12,170 nucleotides of DNA from Mycobacterium sp. (GCA_025965815.1 JAOPWF010000212.1:1-12170); one strand, 5' to 3'; shown: positions 1 through 7,986, counted from the first letter of the stretch. Numbers and translations: made by a program. Notes: generated by a model not told the origin, from the sequence alone.

Positions 1-126
1 CTGTACGGCCGCGACCCGCACCACATCACCGAGGCCCAGTACCAGGCCGACGCCCGCGCGCTTCGCCAAGCCGTCGAACCCGATCCCCGGGTGTCGGGGG
101 TGCCCTCCACCAAAGGCTCCCTGTGA
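1..126 (+). CDS. hisB: Imidazoleglycerol-phosphate dehydratase, C-terminal end (partial)
   Basis: The last 41 codons of a gene that begins before the window, ending in TGA at 124-126. The readable peptide contains [20 protein letters not shown] and ends [11 protein letters not shown], which is the typical C-terminus of HisB; the GxDPHHxxE segment supplies metal-binding His and Glu residues of the family. The enzyme dehydrates imidazoleglycerol phosphate to imidazoleacetol phosphate in cytoplasmic histidine synthesis. Its stop overlaps the GTG start of hisH in a GTGA, so translation of the two is probably coupled. The identification is firm from the motif and from the his genes that follow; nothing can be said about the N-terminal part. 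Confidence 0.93.
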   Translation: MYGRDPHHITEAQYQADARALRQAVEPDPRVSGVPSTKGSL

Positions 127-743
127 CGCCGAAGTCGGTGGTTGTGCTTGACTACGGTTCGGGCAACCTGCGCTCGGCGCAGCGTGCGCTCGAACGCGTC
201 GGCGCCGATGTCGAGGTCACCAAGGACGCCGACGCGGCCGCGGCCGCCGACGGCCTGGTGGTACCGGGTGTCGGAGCGTTCGAGGCCTGCATGACCGGGC
301 TGCGGTCAATCGGCGGGGAGAAGATCATCGCCGATCGGGTGGCGCAGGGACGTCCGGTGCTCGGTGTCTGCGTGGGCATGCAGATCCTGTTCGCACGCGG
401 CGTGGAGTTCGGCGTCGAATCGGCCGGCTGCGGACAGTGGCCGGGTGCCGTCATCCGGCTGAACGCGCCGGTCATCCCGCACATGGGCTGGAACGTCGTC
501 GACGCGGCGGCGGGAAGCGCGCTGTTCAAGGGCCTCGACGCCACCACCCGCTTCTACTTCGTGCACTCCTACGCGGCTCAGACGTGGGAGGGAAACGCCG
601 ACGCGCTAGTCACCTGGGCCACCCATCACGACCCGTTTCTGGCCGCGGTGGAAGACGGGCCGTTGGCCGCTACCCAGTTCCATCCCGAGAAGAGCGGCGA
701 CGCGGGTGCTGAACTGCTGACCAACTGGGTCGACGGGCTGTGA
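123..743 (+). CDS. hisH: Imidazole glycerol phosphate synthase, glutamine amidotransferase subunit HisH
   Basis: A 206-residue class I glutamine amidotransferase. It hydrolyses glutamine and passes ammonia to HisF, the partner cyclase encoded further down the operon. The nucleophile elbow GVCVGMQ places the catalytic Cys at 83, and TQFHPEK near the end gives His187 and Glu189 to complete the triad. The opening [13 protein letters not shown] and the segment PHMGWN are HisH hallmarks that separate it from TrpG or PabA. Length is normal for the family. The GTG start at 123 overlaps the hisB stop by GTGA and the protein begins directly at the conserved first strand, so no other start is needed. 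A 24-bp gap follows before hisA. Confidence 0.96.
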   Translation: MTPKSVVVLDYGSGNLRSAQRALERVGADVEVTKDADAAAAADGLVVPGVGAFEACMTGLRSIGGEKIIADRVAQGRPVLGVCVGMQILFARGVEFGVESAGCGQWPGAVIRLNAPVIPHMGWNVVDAAAGSALFKGLDATTRFYFVHSYAAQTWEGNADALVTWATHHDPFLAAVEDGPLAATQFHPEKSGDAGAELLTNWVDGL

Positions 744-755
744 ACGCCCGCGAGA

Positions 756-767
756 TAGGTTATTGAC
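756..767 (+). promoter_or_regulatory. Possible -10 element for a leaderless hisA transcript
   Basis: In the 24-bp hisH-hisA gap, TAGGTT (756-761) fits the mycobacterial -10 pattern TANNNT and is followed by exactly six bases before the GTG of hisA. That spacing would put the transcription start on the first base of the start codon, the arrangement of leaderless mycobacterial transcripts. No convincing -35 box is visible, which is common in this group. A weak AGG (757-759) eight bases before the GTG could instead act as a ribosome-binding site on the polycistronic message. Inference from motif and spacing only. Confidence 0.3.
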
Positions 768-1502
768 GTGCGTTTGATACTTCTGCCCGCCGTCGACGTG
801 GTCGAGGGCCGTGCCGTCCGTCTGGTGCAGGGCCAGGCCGGCAGCGAGACCGAGTACGGCTCCGCGCTGGACGCGGCGATGACCTGGCAGCGGGACGGCG
901 CCGAATGGATCCACCTCGTCGACCTCGACGCCGCCTTCGGCCGCGGGTCCAATCGCGAACTGCTGGCCGAGGTCGTCGGCAAGCTCGACATTCAGGTGGA
1001 ACTGTCCGGTGGAATCCGCGACGACGAGTCACTCAAAGCGGCGCTCGCGACCGGCTGCACGCGGGTCAACGTCGGCACAGCCGCGCTGGAGAACCCGCAG
1101 TGGTGCGCCCGCATGATCGCGGAGTACGGCGACAAGGTGGCGGTCGGCCTCGACGTCCAGATCGTCGATGGTGAGCACCGGCTGCGCGGGCGCGGCTGGG
1201 AAACCGACGGCGGCGACCTGTGGGACGTGCTGGAACGCCTTGACAGCGAAGGCTGCTCGCGCTTCGTCGTCACCGACGTGACCAAGGACGGCACGCTGAC
1301 CGGGCCCAACATCGACCTGCTGGAAACCGTCGCGGAGTGCACGGACGCGCCGGTGATCGCATCAGGCGGCGTGTCCAGTCTGGACGACCTGCGGGCGATC
1401 GCCACCCTGACCGACAGTGGTGTCGAGGGAGCCATCGTCGGTAAGGCGTTGTACGCCGGGCGGTTCACCCTGCCGCAGGCGCTCGCCGCGGTCGGGCAGT
1501 AG
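768..1502 (+). CDS. priA: Bifunctional phosphoribosyl isomerase A (HisA/TrpF)
   Basis: A 244-residue (beta/alpha)8-barrel isomerase. In actinobacteria PriA isomerises both ProFAR (histidine pathway) and phosphoribosyl anthranilate (tryptophan pathway). The sequence starts [20 protein letters not shown] and carries the residues expected for dual use: Asp10 and Asp174 as the acid/base pair, Arg18, Asp129, and Arg142 with Trp144 in the mobile loop [10 protein letters not shown] (numbering one lower than the M. tuberculosis enzyme). Phosphate-binding segments SGGIRDD and [11 protein letters not shown] are intact. No trpF gene lies in the nearby trp cluster, which agrees with PriA doing that step. 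The GTG start at 768 puts the barrel's first strand at the expected position; impA follows after 8 bp. It is also called hisA. Confidence 0.96.
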   Translation: MRLILLPAVDVVEGRAVRLVQGQAGSETEYGSALDAAMTWQRDGAEWIHLVDLDAAFGRGSNRELLAEVVGKLDIQVELSGGIRDDESLKAALATGCTRVNVGTAALENPQWCARMIAEYGDKVAVGLDVQIVDGEHRLRGRGWETDGGDLWDVLERLDSEGCSRFVVTDVTKDGTLTGPNIDLLETVAECTDAPVIASGGVSSLDDLRAIATLTDSGVEGAIVGKALYAGRFTLPQALAAVGQ

Positions 1503-1510
1503 GGCCCGGT

Positions 1511-2326
1511 ATGGCCCCGGACACAGCGGACCTCTCCGCTCTGGTCGCCGAGGCGACCGTCATTCTGGATGCGGCCGCCAAGCAGTTCGTCGAGGGCATC
1601 GGCGCCCAGTCCGCGGTGCGTAAGAAGGGCAACGACTTCGCCACCGAGGTGGACCTCGCCATCGAACGGCAGGTCGTCGACGCGCTGACCACGACGACCG
1701 GTATCGGAGTGCACGGCGAGGAATTCGGTGGTGCCGCGATCGATTCACCGATGGTGTGGGTGCTCGATCCCATCGACGGCACCTTCAACTACGCCGCGGG
1801 CTCGCCGATGGCCGCGATCCTGCTGGGTCTGCTTCGCGACGGCGAACCGGTCGCCGGGCTTACCTGGATCCCATTCATGGATCAGCGGTTCACCGCCGTC
1901 GCCGGCGGGCCCCTGCATGTCAACGGCGTCGCGCAGGCGCCACTGACTGATACCGAGATGGCCGACTCCATCGTCGGGATAGGCACGTTCAACGTCGACT
2001 GGCGCGGCCGGTTCCCCGGCCGTTACCGGCTCTCGGTGCTGGAGAACCTGAGCCGCGAGTGCTCAAAGCTGCGGATGCACGGCGCCACCGGCATCGATCT
2101 CGCCTACACCGGCGCCGGGATCCTCGGCGGCGCCATCAGTTTCGGTGACCACATCTGGGACCACGCCGCAGGGGTGGCGTTGGTGCGGGCAGCAGGCGGA
2201 ATCGTCACCGACCTGGCCGGCAATGACTGGACGGCCACCTCCCGCTCGGCACTGGCCGGGGTGCCCGGGGTGCACGGCCGGATTCTCGACATCGTGCGCT
2301 CCGTCGGTGAGCCCGGGGACTTCTGA
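1511..2326 (+). CDS. impA: Inositol monophosphatase family protein ImpA
   Basis: A 271-residue Mg2+-dependent phosphatase of the IMPase/FIG superfamily. Metal-ligand motifs are complete: GEE at 69-71, DPIDGT at 86-91 and WDHAAG at 216-221, so Glu70, Asp86, Asp89 and Asp217 should bind the metals. Length and position between hisA and hisF match M. tuberculosis impA (Rv1604). The substrate cannot be read from sequence. Its place in the operon invites a role as histidinol-phosphate phosphatase, but the mycobacterial and corynebacterial enzyme for that step is, as I recall, a different IMPase-family protein (HisN) encoded elsewhere, so the family name is safer. ATG start at 1511 follows AGGG at 1501-1504. 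Its stop is one base before the hisF GTG. Confidence 0.88.
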   Translation: MAPDTADLSALVAEATVILDAAAKQFVEGIGAQSAVRKKGNDFATEVDLAIERQVVDALTTTTGIGVHGEEFGGAAIDSPMVWVLDPIDGTFNYAAGSPMAAILLGLLRDGEPVAGLTWIPFMDQRFTAVAGGPLHVNGVAQAPLTDTEMADSIVGIGTFNVDWRGRFPGRYRLSVLENLSRECSKLRMHGATGIDLAYTGAGILGGAISFGDHIWDHAAGVALVRAAGGIVTDLAGNDWTATSRSALAGVPGVHGRILDIVRSVGEPGDF

Positions 2327-2327
2327 C

Positions 2328-3101
2328 GTGGACGTCGCGGTTCGCATCATCCCGTGCCTGGACGTCGACAACGGTCGGGTGGTCAAAGGTGTCAACTTCG
2401 AAAATCTCCGGGACGCAGGCGATCCCGTCGATCTGGCCGCCGTCTACGACGCCGAGGGCGCCGACGAGTTGACCTTCCTCGATGTCACCGCGTCATCCGC
2501 GGGCCGGGCCACCATGCTCGATGTGGTGCGGCGCACCGCCGAGCAGGTGTTCATCCCGCTGACGGTGGGTGGAGGCGTGCGCTCGGTCGAAGACGTCAAC
2601 GCGCTGTTGCGGGCCGGCGCCGACAAGGTGGCGGTGAACACCGCGGCGATCGCGCGGCCGGACCTGCTGGCCGAACTGTCGCGTCAATTCGGATCGCAGT
2701 GCATCGTGCTGTCCGTCGACGCCCGCACGGTCCCGGACGGGTCGCAGCCCACGAAGTCAGGCTGGGAGGTGACCACGCACGGTGGCCGTCGCGGCACCGG
2801 CATCGACGCCGTGGAGTGGGCGGCCCGCGGCGCCGAACTGGGCGTCGGCGAGATCCTGCTGAACTCGATGGACGCCGACGGCACCAAGGCCGGCTTCGAC
2901 CTGCGGATGCTGCGGGCCGTGCGCGGCGCCGTCACGGTGCCGGTGATCGCCAGCGGCGGCGCGGGCACGGTGGAACATTTCGCGCCCGCGGTTGTTGCAG
3001 GTGCCGACGCCGTGCTCGCCGCCAGCGTGTTCCATTTCCGGGAGCTCACCATCGGCGAGGTCAAGACGGCAATGGCGGCAGAAGGGATCGTCGTCCGATG
3101 A
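2328..3101 (+). CDS. hisF: Imidazole glycerol phosphate synthase, cyclase subunit HisF
   Basis: A 257-residue (beta/alpha)8-barrel that uses ammonia from HisH to convert PRFAR into imidazole glycerol phosphate and [24 protein letters not shown] near the start contains the catalytic Asp12, and SVDART gives Asp131; these correspond to Asp11 and Asp130 of the well-studied enzyme. Phosphate-binding stretches VGGGVRS and [11 protein letters not shown] are present, as is the loop [11 protein letters not shown]. The GTG at 2328 is chosen because it lies one base after the impA stop, has GGGGA (2315-2319) upstream and places RIIPCLD at the expected distance; the frame stays open further upstream but that part is antisense-like shadow inside impA. 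The stop overlaps hisI by ATGA. Confidence 0.95.
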   Translation: MDVAVRIIPCLDVDNGRVVKGVNFENLRDAGDPVDLAAVYDAEGADELTFLDVTASSAGRATMLDVVRRTAEQVFIPLTVGGGVRSVEDVNALLRAGADKVAVNTAAIARPDLLAELSRQFGSQCIVLSVDARTVPDGSQPTKSGWEVTTHGGRRGTGIDAVEWAARGAELGVGEILLNSMDADGTKAGFDLRMLRAVRGAVTVPVIASGGAGTVEHFAPAVVAGADAVLAASVFHFRELTIGEVKTAMAAEGIVVR

Positions 3102-3451
3102 CGCCAGAGTCTGAATTGGACTCCGCAATCGCGTCGCGGCTCAAGCGCGACGCGAAGGGACTGTTCACCGCTGTGGCCCAGGAGCGGGGCACCGGAAAGG
3201 TGCTGATGGTGGCGTGGATGGACGACACGGCTCTGGCCCGCACGCTGGAAACACGCAACGCCACCTACTACTCGCGGTCGCGCGCGGAGTACTGGGTCAA
3301 GGGCGCGAGCTCCGGCCATACCCAGCACGTGTATTCGGTGCGGCTGGACTGCGACGGCGACGCCGTGCTGCTCGAGGTCGATCAGGTCGGCGCCGCCTGC
3401 CACACCGGCGATCACAGCTGCTTCGACGCCGACGTCCTGCTGATCGACTAG
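3098..3451 (+). CDS. hisI: Phosphoribosyl-AMP cyclohydrolase HisI
   Basis: A 117-residue metalloenzyme that opens the adenine ring of phosphoribosyl-AMP, the third step of histidine synthesis. Early motif VLMVAWMD, the segment [21 protein letters not shown], the Mg2+ site DCDGD (Asp84, Asp86, Asp88 with Cys85) and the zinc-ligand segment CHTGDHSCF (Cys101, His102, Cys108) are all intact. It is the stand-alone cyclohydrolase, without the HisE pyrophosphohydrolase domain found in fused enzymes, as expected for mycobacteria where hisE is separate. ATG at 3098 overlaps the hisF stop (ATGA). It is the last gene of the histidine run; its TAG shares CTAG with the stop of the convergent peroxiredoxin gene. 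Confidence 0.96.
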   Translation: MTPESELDSAIASRLKRDAKGLFTAVAQERGTGKVLMVAWMDDTALARTLETRNATYYSRSRAEYWVKGASSGHTQHVYSVRLDCDGDAVLLEVDQVGAACHTGDHSCFDADVLLID

Positions 3452-3912
3452 CGATTCGAGCGGGCCCGCAGCACGTCGAGCGCCTTGTCGGCGTGCGTGT
3501 CCATGTTGATTTCGCTGGAGATCACGTCGAGGACCTTGCGGTCGGTGTCGATGACGAACGTCGTGCGCTTCACCGGCAGGAACTTGCCGAGCAGACCCCG
3601 CTTGACCCCGAAATTGATTGCGACGGCGCCGTCGGAATCCGACAGCAGCGGATAGTCGAAGCTCTGGGCGTCGGCGAACTGGGCCTGCTTGTCGACGGCA
3701 TCGGTACTGATGCCGACGCGCGACGCCCCGACCGCTGCGAACTCGCCCGCCAGGTCGCGGAAGTGGCAGGCCTCCTTGGTGCAGCCCGGAGTCATGGCGG
3801 CGGGATAGAAGAACAGCACCGCCGGTCCGTCGGTCAGGAAGTCGCTGAAAGTCCGAGGAGTGCCAGTCTGGTCCGGAAGGACGAAATCCTCCACGAGGTC
3901 GCCGGGTTTCAT
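3448..3912 (-). CDS. bcpB: Thioredoxin-dependent peroxiredoxin, Bcp/PrxQ type (BcpB-like)
   Basis: A 154-residue peroxiredoxin that reduces hydrogen peroxide and organic peroxides, normally recharged by thioredoxin. From the chosen ATG the peroxidatic Cys is residue 44 in [12 protein letters not shown] and the resolving Cys is residue 49, the five-residue spacing of the PrxQ group. A typical thioredoxin-fold core follows ([28 protein letters not shown]). Three in-frame starts lie close together: GTG at 3921, ATG at 3918 and ATG at 3912. The last gives the same length as M. tuberculosis BcpB as recalled and is used here; no clear ribosome-binding site separates them. It lies 36 bases after the hemerythrin gene on the same strand, so the two are probably co-transcribed. 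No signal peptide, so cytoplasmic. Confidence 0.92.
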   Translation of the reverse strand: MKPGDLVEDFVLPDQTGTPRTFSDFLTDGPAVLFFYPAAMTPGCTKEACHFRDLAGEFAAVGASRVGISTDAVDKQAQFADAQSFDYPLLSDSDGAVAINFGVKRGLLGKFLPVKRTTFVIDTDRKVLDVISSEINMDTHADKALDVLRARSNR

Positions 3913-3948
3913 GATCATCACGCTACGCGCGGCCCGTTCTCCGTCACG

Positions 3949-4815
3949 TCACGACCACAACTCACTGCTCCGCTGCGGCGTGGTGGTGCCGTGCACCCGC
4001 TGGGAGTGCTCGGCGAAGTTCCGCGCGGCCAGCTGCCTGATAACCGTGCCCGCGTGCGGGGGCATGCCGGCGATGGCCCGGTCGACGATCTCCGGATCGC
4101 CCTCGTACATCAGCATGCCGAACTCGAGGGGCAGTTGCTCCGGGTCGGACCCGGCCGCCGCCTTCGCGACCATCTCGCTCCACTCGGCGGCCGTGACGTG
4201 CTGCTCCATGAGCGGCACGATGCTCTCTTCCTCGTCGCTGAGGTGCTCCCGCATCGACAGGTTGAGCAGGTGCAGGGCGTCGATGAGGTCGTCGCGAGAT
4301 TCGGCGGACACCCCGTCGCGCCAGGTGCTCAGCGCCTTCTCGACCTGATATCCGAGCACGGCGACCTGCTCGTGCTGGCATTCCACCAGGTGCAGCAGCG
4401 GTGCCAACGACTCGGCGCAGCGCTCGAGCAGCACCGGCCACACGTACCGGACCTCGGTGAGGTGGTGATGATGCAGGACGGTGACCACGGTGTCGATGTG
4501 GTCGCCGACGGTCTCGGCGCGGTCGCGGTTGCCGACGGTGACATCACCAACGAGCGCGGGCATCAGTGCGAACTCCCGTCGCAGCATGTCGTGCACCATG
4601 AACATCTCCCGGCCGTCGAAATGCGGCTGCCCGTCAGCACTGGTCACCGAACTCTCCGAATCGTCCAGTCGATCAACGAGGTTCGCGAATTGCGTCCCCG
4701 ACGGGTCGCGGCCCGCCAGTAACAACCACGGATCGAAGGGAAAGTAGTTCAACCGTCCTGTTGTGACGGCCGTCACATACGCGCGGCTCTTTTTATTGGC
4801 TTCTGGGTTCGGCAT
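3949..4815 (-). CDS. Hemerythrin HHE cation-binding domain protein
   Basis: A 288-residue protein with a helical hemerythrin-like domain over about residues 70-200. The di-iron pattern is visible: His75 ([12 protein letters not shown]), His117-x3-Glu121 in a run of four His ([14 protein letters not shown]), His148 with Glu149 (ECQHEQV) and His191-x3-Glu195 ([13 protein letters not shown]). Such domains bind O2, NO or handle iron and peroxide; the role here is unknown. The conserved-looking N-terminal segment [20 protein letters not shown] is not part of the HHE core. ATG at 4815 is chosen because AGGAG (4822-4826) sits six bases before it; the frame stays open further into antisense trpE, and GTG at 4776 is a shorter alternative. 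It heads a unit with the peroxiredoxin gene and diverges from trpE. From memory M. tuberculosis has chaA, not this gene, here. Confidence 0.87.
   Translation of the reverse strand: MPNPEANKKSRAYVTAVTTGRLNYFPFDPWLLLAGRDPSGTQFANLVDRLDDSESSVTSADGQPHFDGREMFMVHDMLRREFALMPALVGDVTVGNRDRAETVGDHIDTVVTVLHHHHLTEVRYVWPVLLERCAESLAPLLHLVECQHEQVAVLGYQVEKALSTWRDGVSAESRDDLIDALHLLNLSMREHLSDEEESIVPLMEQHVTAAEWSEMVAKAAAGSDPEQLPLEFGMLMYEGDPEIVDRAIAGMPPHAGTVIRQLAARNFAEHSQRVHGTTTPQRSSELWS
4762..4777. promoter_or_regulatory. Perfect CRP/GlxR-type palindromic operator
   Basis: TGTGACGGCCGTCACA is a perfect 16-bp palindrome and matches TGTGA-N6-TCACA, the consensus of the cAMP-responsive CRP family (M. tuberculosis Rv3676, corynebacterial GlxR). 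Its centre lies 74 bases before the trpE ATG. On the other strand it falls at codons 13-18 of the hemerythrin gene if that gene starts at 4815, or just at the GTG if it starts at 4776. An AT-rich stretch (4788-4797) follows on the trpE side. The site could act on either or both divergent units. The match is seen directly; binding and the direction of the effect are inferred. Confidence 0.65.
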
Positions 4816-4843
4816 GGGCGGCTCCTGTCGCGGAGGTGGAAAG
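4816..4843. promoter_or_regulatory. 28-bp divergent spacer with two back-to-back ribosome-binding sites
   Basis: Between the start codons of the hemerythrin gene (minus) and trpE (plus) there are only 28 bases. They hold AGGAG for the minus gene (4822-4826, six bases from its ATG) and GGAGG for trpE (4832-4836, seven bases from its ATG). These two sites decide both starts. No room remains for promoters, so each must lie within the coding sequence of the opposite gene or of its own neighbour. No clear TANNNT -10 box was found on either strand in the surrounding 80 bases. Confidence 0.75.
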
Positions 4844-6397
4844 ATGGGCGACGTGCCGTCGACCGCCGACCTTGCTGTGACCACCACCCGCGCGGATTTC
4901 CGGGCGCTGGCGGCCGAGCATCGCGTCGTACCGGTGACTCGCAAGGTCCTGGCGGACAGTGAGACGCCGCTGTCGGCGTACCGCAAGCTGGCCGCCAATC
5001 GTCCCGGCACGTTCCTGCTCGAATCCGCCGAGAACGGCAGGTCCTGGTCGCGGTGGTCGTTCATCGGTGCGGGCGCCCCGTCTGCGCTCACGGTTCGCGA
5101 CGGCGAGGCGGTCTGGCTGGGCGTGACGCCCCAGGACGCCCCACGCGGCGGCGATCCACTGGAGGCGTTGCGGACGACACTGGAGCTACTTTCGACCGCC
5201 GCCCTGCCCGGGCTGCCGCCGCTGTCCAGCGGAATGGTCGGCTTCTTCGCCTACGACCTGGTGCGGCGCCTGGAACGGTTGCCCGAACTGGCCGTCGACG
5301 ACCTGAAACTGCCGGACATGCTGCTGCTGTTGGCCACCGATATCGCCGCGGTCGACCACCACGAAGGTACCATCACGCTGATCGCCAATGCGGTGAACTG
5401 GAACGCCACCGACGAGCGCGTCGACTGGGCCTACGACGACGCGGTCGCCCGACTGGATGTGATGACCGAGGCGCTGGGCCAGCCGCTGCCGTCGAGCGTG
5501 GGAACGTTCAGCCGCCCTGAGCCGCTGCACCGCGCGCAGCGCACGGTCGAGGAGTACGGCGCCATCGTCGAGCGGCTGGTCGTTGATATCGAAGCCGGCG
5601 AGGCGTTCCAGGTGGTGCCGTCGCAGCGCTTCGAGATGGACACTGATGCCGACCCGATCGACGTCTACCGAATGCTGCGCGTGTCCAACCCGAGCCCCTA
5701 CATGTATCTGCTGAATGTGCCGAATGAGGATGGGGGACTGGCCTTCTCGATCGTCGGCTCCAGCCCGGAGGCGCTGGTCACCGTGCAGGACGGTCGGGCG
5801 ACGACGCACCCGATCGCCGGGACGCGGTGGCGCGGCGAGACCGAGGAGGAAGACCAGCTACTCGAAAAGGAGTTGCTGTCCGACGACAAGGATCGCGCCG
5901 AGCACCTGATGCTCGTCGATCTGGGCCGCAACGACCTGGGCCGGGTGTGTATGCCCGGAACGGTTCGCGTCGAGGACTACAGCCACATCGAGCGCTACAG
6001 CCACGTCATGCACCTGGTATCCACCGTCACCGGCCAGCTTGCCAAGGGCAAGACCGCGATCGACGCCGTCACCGCATGCTTTCCGGCCGGCACCCTGTCC
6101 GGAGCCCCGAAGGTGCGCGCGATGGAACTCATCGAGGAGGTCGAGAAAACTCGGCGAGGCCTTTACGGCGGCGTGGTGGGCTACCTGGACTTCGCCGGAA
6201 ACGCCGACTTCGCGATCGCGATCCGCACCGCGCTGATGCGCGACGGGACCGCGTACGTGCAGGCGGGCGGTGGAGTTGTGGCCGATTCCAACGGTCCCTA
6301 CGAGTACACCGAGGCGGCCAACAAGGCGAGGGCCGTCCTCAGCGCGATCGCTGCGGCGGAAACCCTGACGATTCCGGGTGCCGATCGTGACGGCTGA
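4844..6397 (+). CDS. trpE: Anthranilate synthase component I TrpE
   Basis: A 517-residue chorismate-using enzyme that makes anthranilate, the committed step of tryptophan synthesis. LLES at 58-61 followed by the SWSRWSFIG segment is the tryptophan feedback-inhibition site. The catalytic half contains PIAGTRWRG (323-331), [34 protein letters not shown] (413 onward) and [22 protein letters not shown], all intact. Length fits M. tuberculosis TrpE. ATG at 4844 has GGAGG seven bases upstream; the frame is open from 4763 but those residues match nothing in TrpE. The amidotransferase partner TrpG is not here and must be encoded elsewhere, as in other mycobacteria. It overlaps the next gene by 11 bases. 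The CRP-like palindrome upstream suggests carbon- or cAMP-linked control; no attenuator or Trp-codon-rich leader peptide is visible. Confidence 0.96.
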   Translation: MGDVPSTADLAVTTTRADFRALAAEHRVVPVTRKVLADSETPLSAYRKLAANRPGTFLLESAENGRSWSRWSFIGAGAPSALTVRDGEAVWLGVTPQDAPRGGDPLEALRTTLELLSTAALPGLPPLSSGMVGFFAYDLVRRLERLPELAVDDLKLPDMLLLLATDIAAVDHHEGTITLIANAVNWNATDERVDWAYDDAVARLDVMTEALGQPLPSSVGTFSRPEPLHRAQRTVEEYGAIVERLVVDIEAGEAFQVVPSQRFEMDTDADPIDVYRMLRVSNPSPYMYLLNVPNEDGGLAFSIVGSSPEALVTVQDGRATTHPIAGTRWRGETEEEDQLLEKELLSDDKDRAEHLMLVDLGRNDLGRVCMPGTVRVEDYSHIERYSHVMHLVSTVTGQLAKGKTAIDAVTACFPAGTLSGAPKVRAMELIEEVEKTRRGLYGGVVGYLDFAGNADFAIAIRTALMRDGTAYVQAGGGVVADSNGPYEYTEAANKARAVLSAIAAAETLTIPGADRDG

Positions 6398-7070
6398 GCC
6401 CGACACCGAGGCAGCCGACCCCGCGCGAAGGGGCCGACGGCTGATGCGTGTGGCCCAGTTGTCGCTGGTCGTGGCCGGGCTGTGCCTGTGGGCGGCGTCG
6501 CGAATGCCGTGGGTCGAAATCCGGTCCTTCGACGGTCTCGGACAGCCCAAGACCGTCGTCCTGACGGGATCCTCGTGGTCGACGGCGCTGGTTCCGCTGG
6601 TGTTGCTGTTGCTCGCAGCCGCCGTCGCTGCGCTGGCGGTGCGCGGCTGGCCGCTACGGCTACTGGCGGTGATCGTCGCGGCGGTCAGTGCGGGCACGGC
6701 GTATCTGGCGATCAGCCAGTGGGTGGTCCGCGATATTGCGGTGCGCGGTGCGGACCTCGCTCAGGTTCCAATCACCGCACTGGTCGGCAGCGGCAGGCAT
6801 TACTGGGGAGCCGGACTCACGCTCGCAGCGGCGATGTGCGCACTCGTCAGCGCCTTTGCGTTGATGCGCTGCGCGTCGGCCGGTCGCGGGGCCACTGCGA
6901 AGTACGTCGCACCTGCAGCGCGGCGTGCCGCGGCTCAGCGCGACGAATCCGCTACCGCGATGTCGGAGCGGATGATCTGGGATGCCCTCGACGAGGGCAC
7001 CGACCCAACCGAGCGACCAGCGCCGTCGGCGCAGTCAGCGCTGCCGGAATCCGACACCGAGGGTCGGTGA
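6387..7070 (+). CDS. Trp-region conserved membrane protein (TIGR02234/Trp_oprn_chp family)
   Basis: A 227-residue protein resembling M. tuberculosis Rv1610, a family found beside trp genes in actinobacteria; its function is unknown. Four hydrophobic segments are readable at about residues 22-40, 67-86, 91-109 and 141-161, with a short Trp-containing extracellular-type loop (MPWVEIRS) after the first. The cytoplasmic-looking C-terminus carries [15 protein letters not shown] (185-198), a conserved tail motif of the family as I recall it. Start choice is between GTG at 6378 and GTG at 6387; the latter ([12 protein letters not shown]) gives the smaller 11-base overlap with trpE and is preferred weakly. 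Its stop forms GTGA with a 12-residue reading frame that runs into the gap before trpC. A role in tryptophan uptake or sensing is only a guess from position. Confidence 0.85.
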   Translation: MTAEPDTEAADPARRGRRLMRVAQLSLVVAGLCLWAASRMPWVEIRSFDGLGQPKTVVLTGSSWSTALVPLVLLLLAAAVAALAVRGWPLRLLAVIVAAVSAGTAYLAISQWVVRDIAVRGADLAQVPITALVGSGRHYWGAGLTLAAAMCALVSAFALMRCASAGRGATAKYVAPAARRAAAQRDESATAMSERMIWDALDEGTDPTERPAPSAQSALPESDTEGR

Positions 7071-7092
7071 CGGACGATGCTCTCGAGGCGAC

Positions 7093-7098
7093 TACCCT
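7093..7098 (+). promoter_or_regulatory. Possible -10 element upstream of trpC
   Basis: TACCCT fits the TANNNT -10 pattern and lies in the 83-bp gap between the membrane-protein gene and trpC, the widest non-coding gap within the trp cluster. A transcript starting about 7105 would have a leader near 50 bases with AAGGA (7138-7142) as ribosome-binding site, 11 bases before the trpC ATG. No good -35 box is seen at the right distance. This could be an internal promoter for trpCBA-lgt, but a single hexamer is weak evidence. Confidence 0.25.
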
Positions 7099-7153
7099 TC
7101 GATGAAGTTCATTCGGCATTGGCGGGGGATCGCCGGGAAGGAATCGACAGATC

Positions 7154-7972
7154 ATGAGTTCGGCAACCGTGCTCGACTCCATCATCGAAGGAGTCCGCGC
7201 CGACGTTGCCGCCCGTGAGGCCGTCGTCAGCCTGGCCGAGATCAAGGCCGCGGCCATAGCAGCCCCGCCAGCGCGAAATGTCATGGCGGCGTTGCGGGAA
7301 CCGGGCATCGGCGTCATCGCGGAGGTCAAGCGGGCCAGCCCGTCGCGCGGCACGCTCGCGTCGATATCCGATCCGGCCGACCTCGCCCGTGCATACGAGA
7401 GCGGCGGCGCCCGCGTCATCAGCGTGCTGACCGAGGAACGACGCTTCCACGGTTCTCTCGCCGACCTGGACGCGGTGCGGGCGGCGGTGTCAATACCTAT
7501 CCTGCGAAAGGACTTTGTCGTCCGTCCGTATCAAATCCACGAGGCCCGCGCGCACGGCGCCGACATGCTGCTGCTGATCGTGGCCGCGCTGGAACAGCCC
7601 GCACTGGCGTCGATGCTTGACCGGACCGAGTCGCTGGGCATGACGGCCTTGGTGGAAGTGCACACCGAGGAGGAAGCCGATCGTGCGCTGCAGGCCGGCG
7701 CACGGGTGATAGGCGTCAACGCCCGCGACCTCAAGACCCTCGAAGTAGACCGCGACTGCTTCTCCCGCATCGCACCGGGGCTGCCCTCCAACGTCATCCG
7801 CGTCGCCGAGTCCGGCGTGCGCGGCACCGCGGATCTGCTGGCGTACGCGGGCGCGGGAGCTGACGCCGTTCTGGTCGGTGAGGGGTTGGTGACCAGCGGT
7901 GATCCCCGCAGCGCCGTTGCCGATCTCGTCACCGCAGGCACCCATCCGTCCTGCCCGAAACCCTCCCGCTAG
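7154..7972 (+). CDS. trpC: Indole-3-glycerol phosphate synthase TrpC
   Basis: A 272-residue (beta/alpha)8-barrel that closes the indole ring from CdRP. The active-site residues line up exactly with the M. tuberculosis enzyme: Glu57 and Lys59 in [13 protein letters not shown], Lys119 in ILRKDF, Glu168 in ALVEVH, Asn189 in GVNARDL and Glu219 in VAESGV. It is monofunctional; no TrpF domain is fused, in keeping with PriA upstream. ATG at 7154 follows GGGAAGGA (7135-7142), at a slightly long spacing. The C-terminus beyond the barrel ([10 protein letters not shown]) is short and unremarkable. A 6-bp-stem hairpin straddles its stop codon, and 68 bases separate it from trpB. Confidence 0.96.
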   Translation: MSSATVLDSIIEGVRADVAAREAVVSLAEIKAAAIAAPPARNVMAALREPGIGVIAEVKRASPSRGTLASISDPADLARAYESGGARVISVLTEERRFHGSLADLDAVRAAVSIPILRKDFVVRPYQIHEARAHGADMLLLIVAALEQPALASMLDRTESLGMTALVEVHTEEEADRALQAGARVIGVNARDLKTLEVDRDCFSRIAPGLPSNVIRVAESGVRGTADLLAYAGAGADAVLVGEGLVTSGDPRSAVADLVTAGTHPSCPKPSR

Positions 7973-7986
7973 GACTCGGAGAGTCC
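7972..7986 (+). repeat. Small inverted repeat at the trpC stop
   Basis: GGACTC-GGA-GAGTCC forms a six-base-pair stem with a three-base loop, beginning on the last base of the trpC stop codon. A weaker four-pair stem (7987-8000) follows directly. There is no T-run, so it is not a classical terminator; it might slow or stabilise the message between trpC and trpB. The pairing is plain; any function is speculative. Confidence 0.4.

Noticed and set aside
2145..2327. Upstream extension of hisF to an ATG at 2145
   Set aside because: The extra residues are an out-of-frame reading of impA; HisF homology begins only after the GTG at 2328.
3460..3469. GCGGGCCCGC palindrome near the hisI end as a terminator
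   Set aside because: It has no loop or T-run and lies inside the peroxiredoxin coding sequence.
3214..4722. A 502-codon plus-strand open frame across the peroxiredoxin and hemerythrin genes
   Set aside because: It lies antisense to two genes with clear motifs, has an Arg/His/Gly-rich composition typical of GC-rich shadows and no ribosome-binding site or recognisable domain.
4816..5091. Longer hemerythrin start at 5091
   Set aside because: The added residues are antisense to conserved trpE sequence and lack HHE features; the ATG at 4815 has a strong ribosome-binding site.
7102..7218. A 38-codon frame with one Trp codon before trpC, considered as a trp leader peptide
   Set aside because: Only one Trp codon, it runs into trpC out of frame with Arg-rich residues, and there is no pair of competing hairpins.
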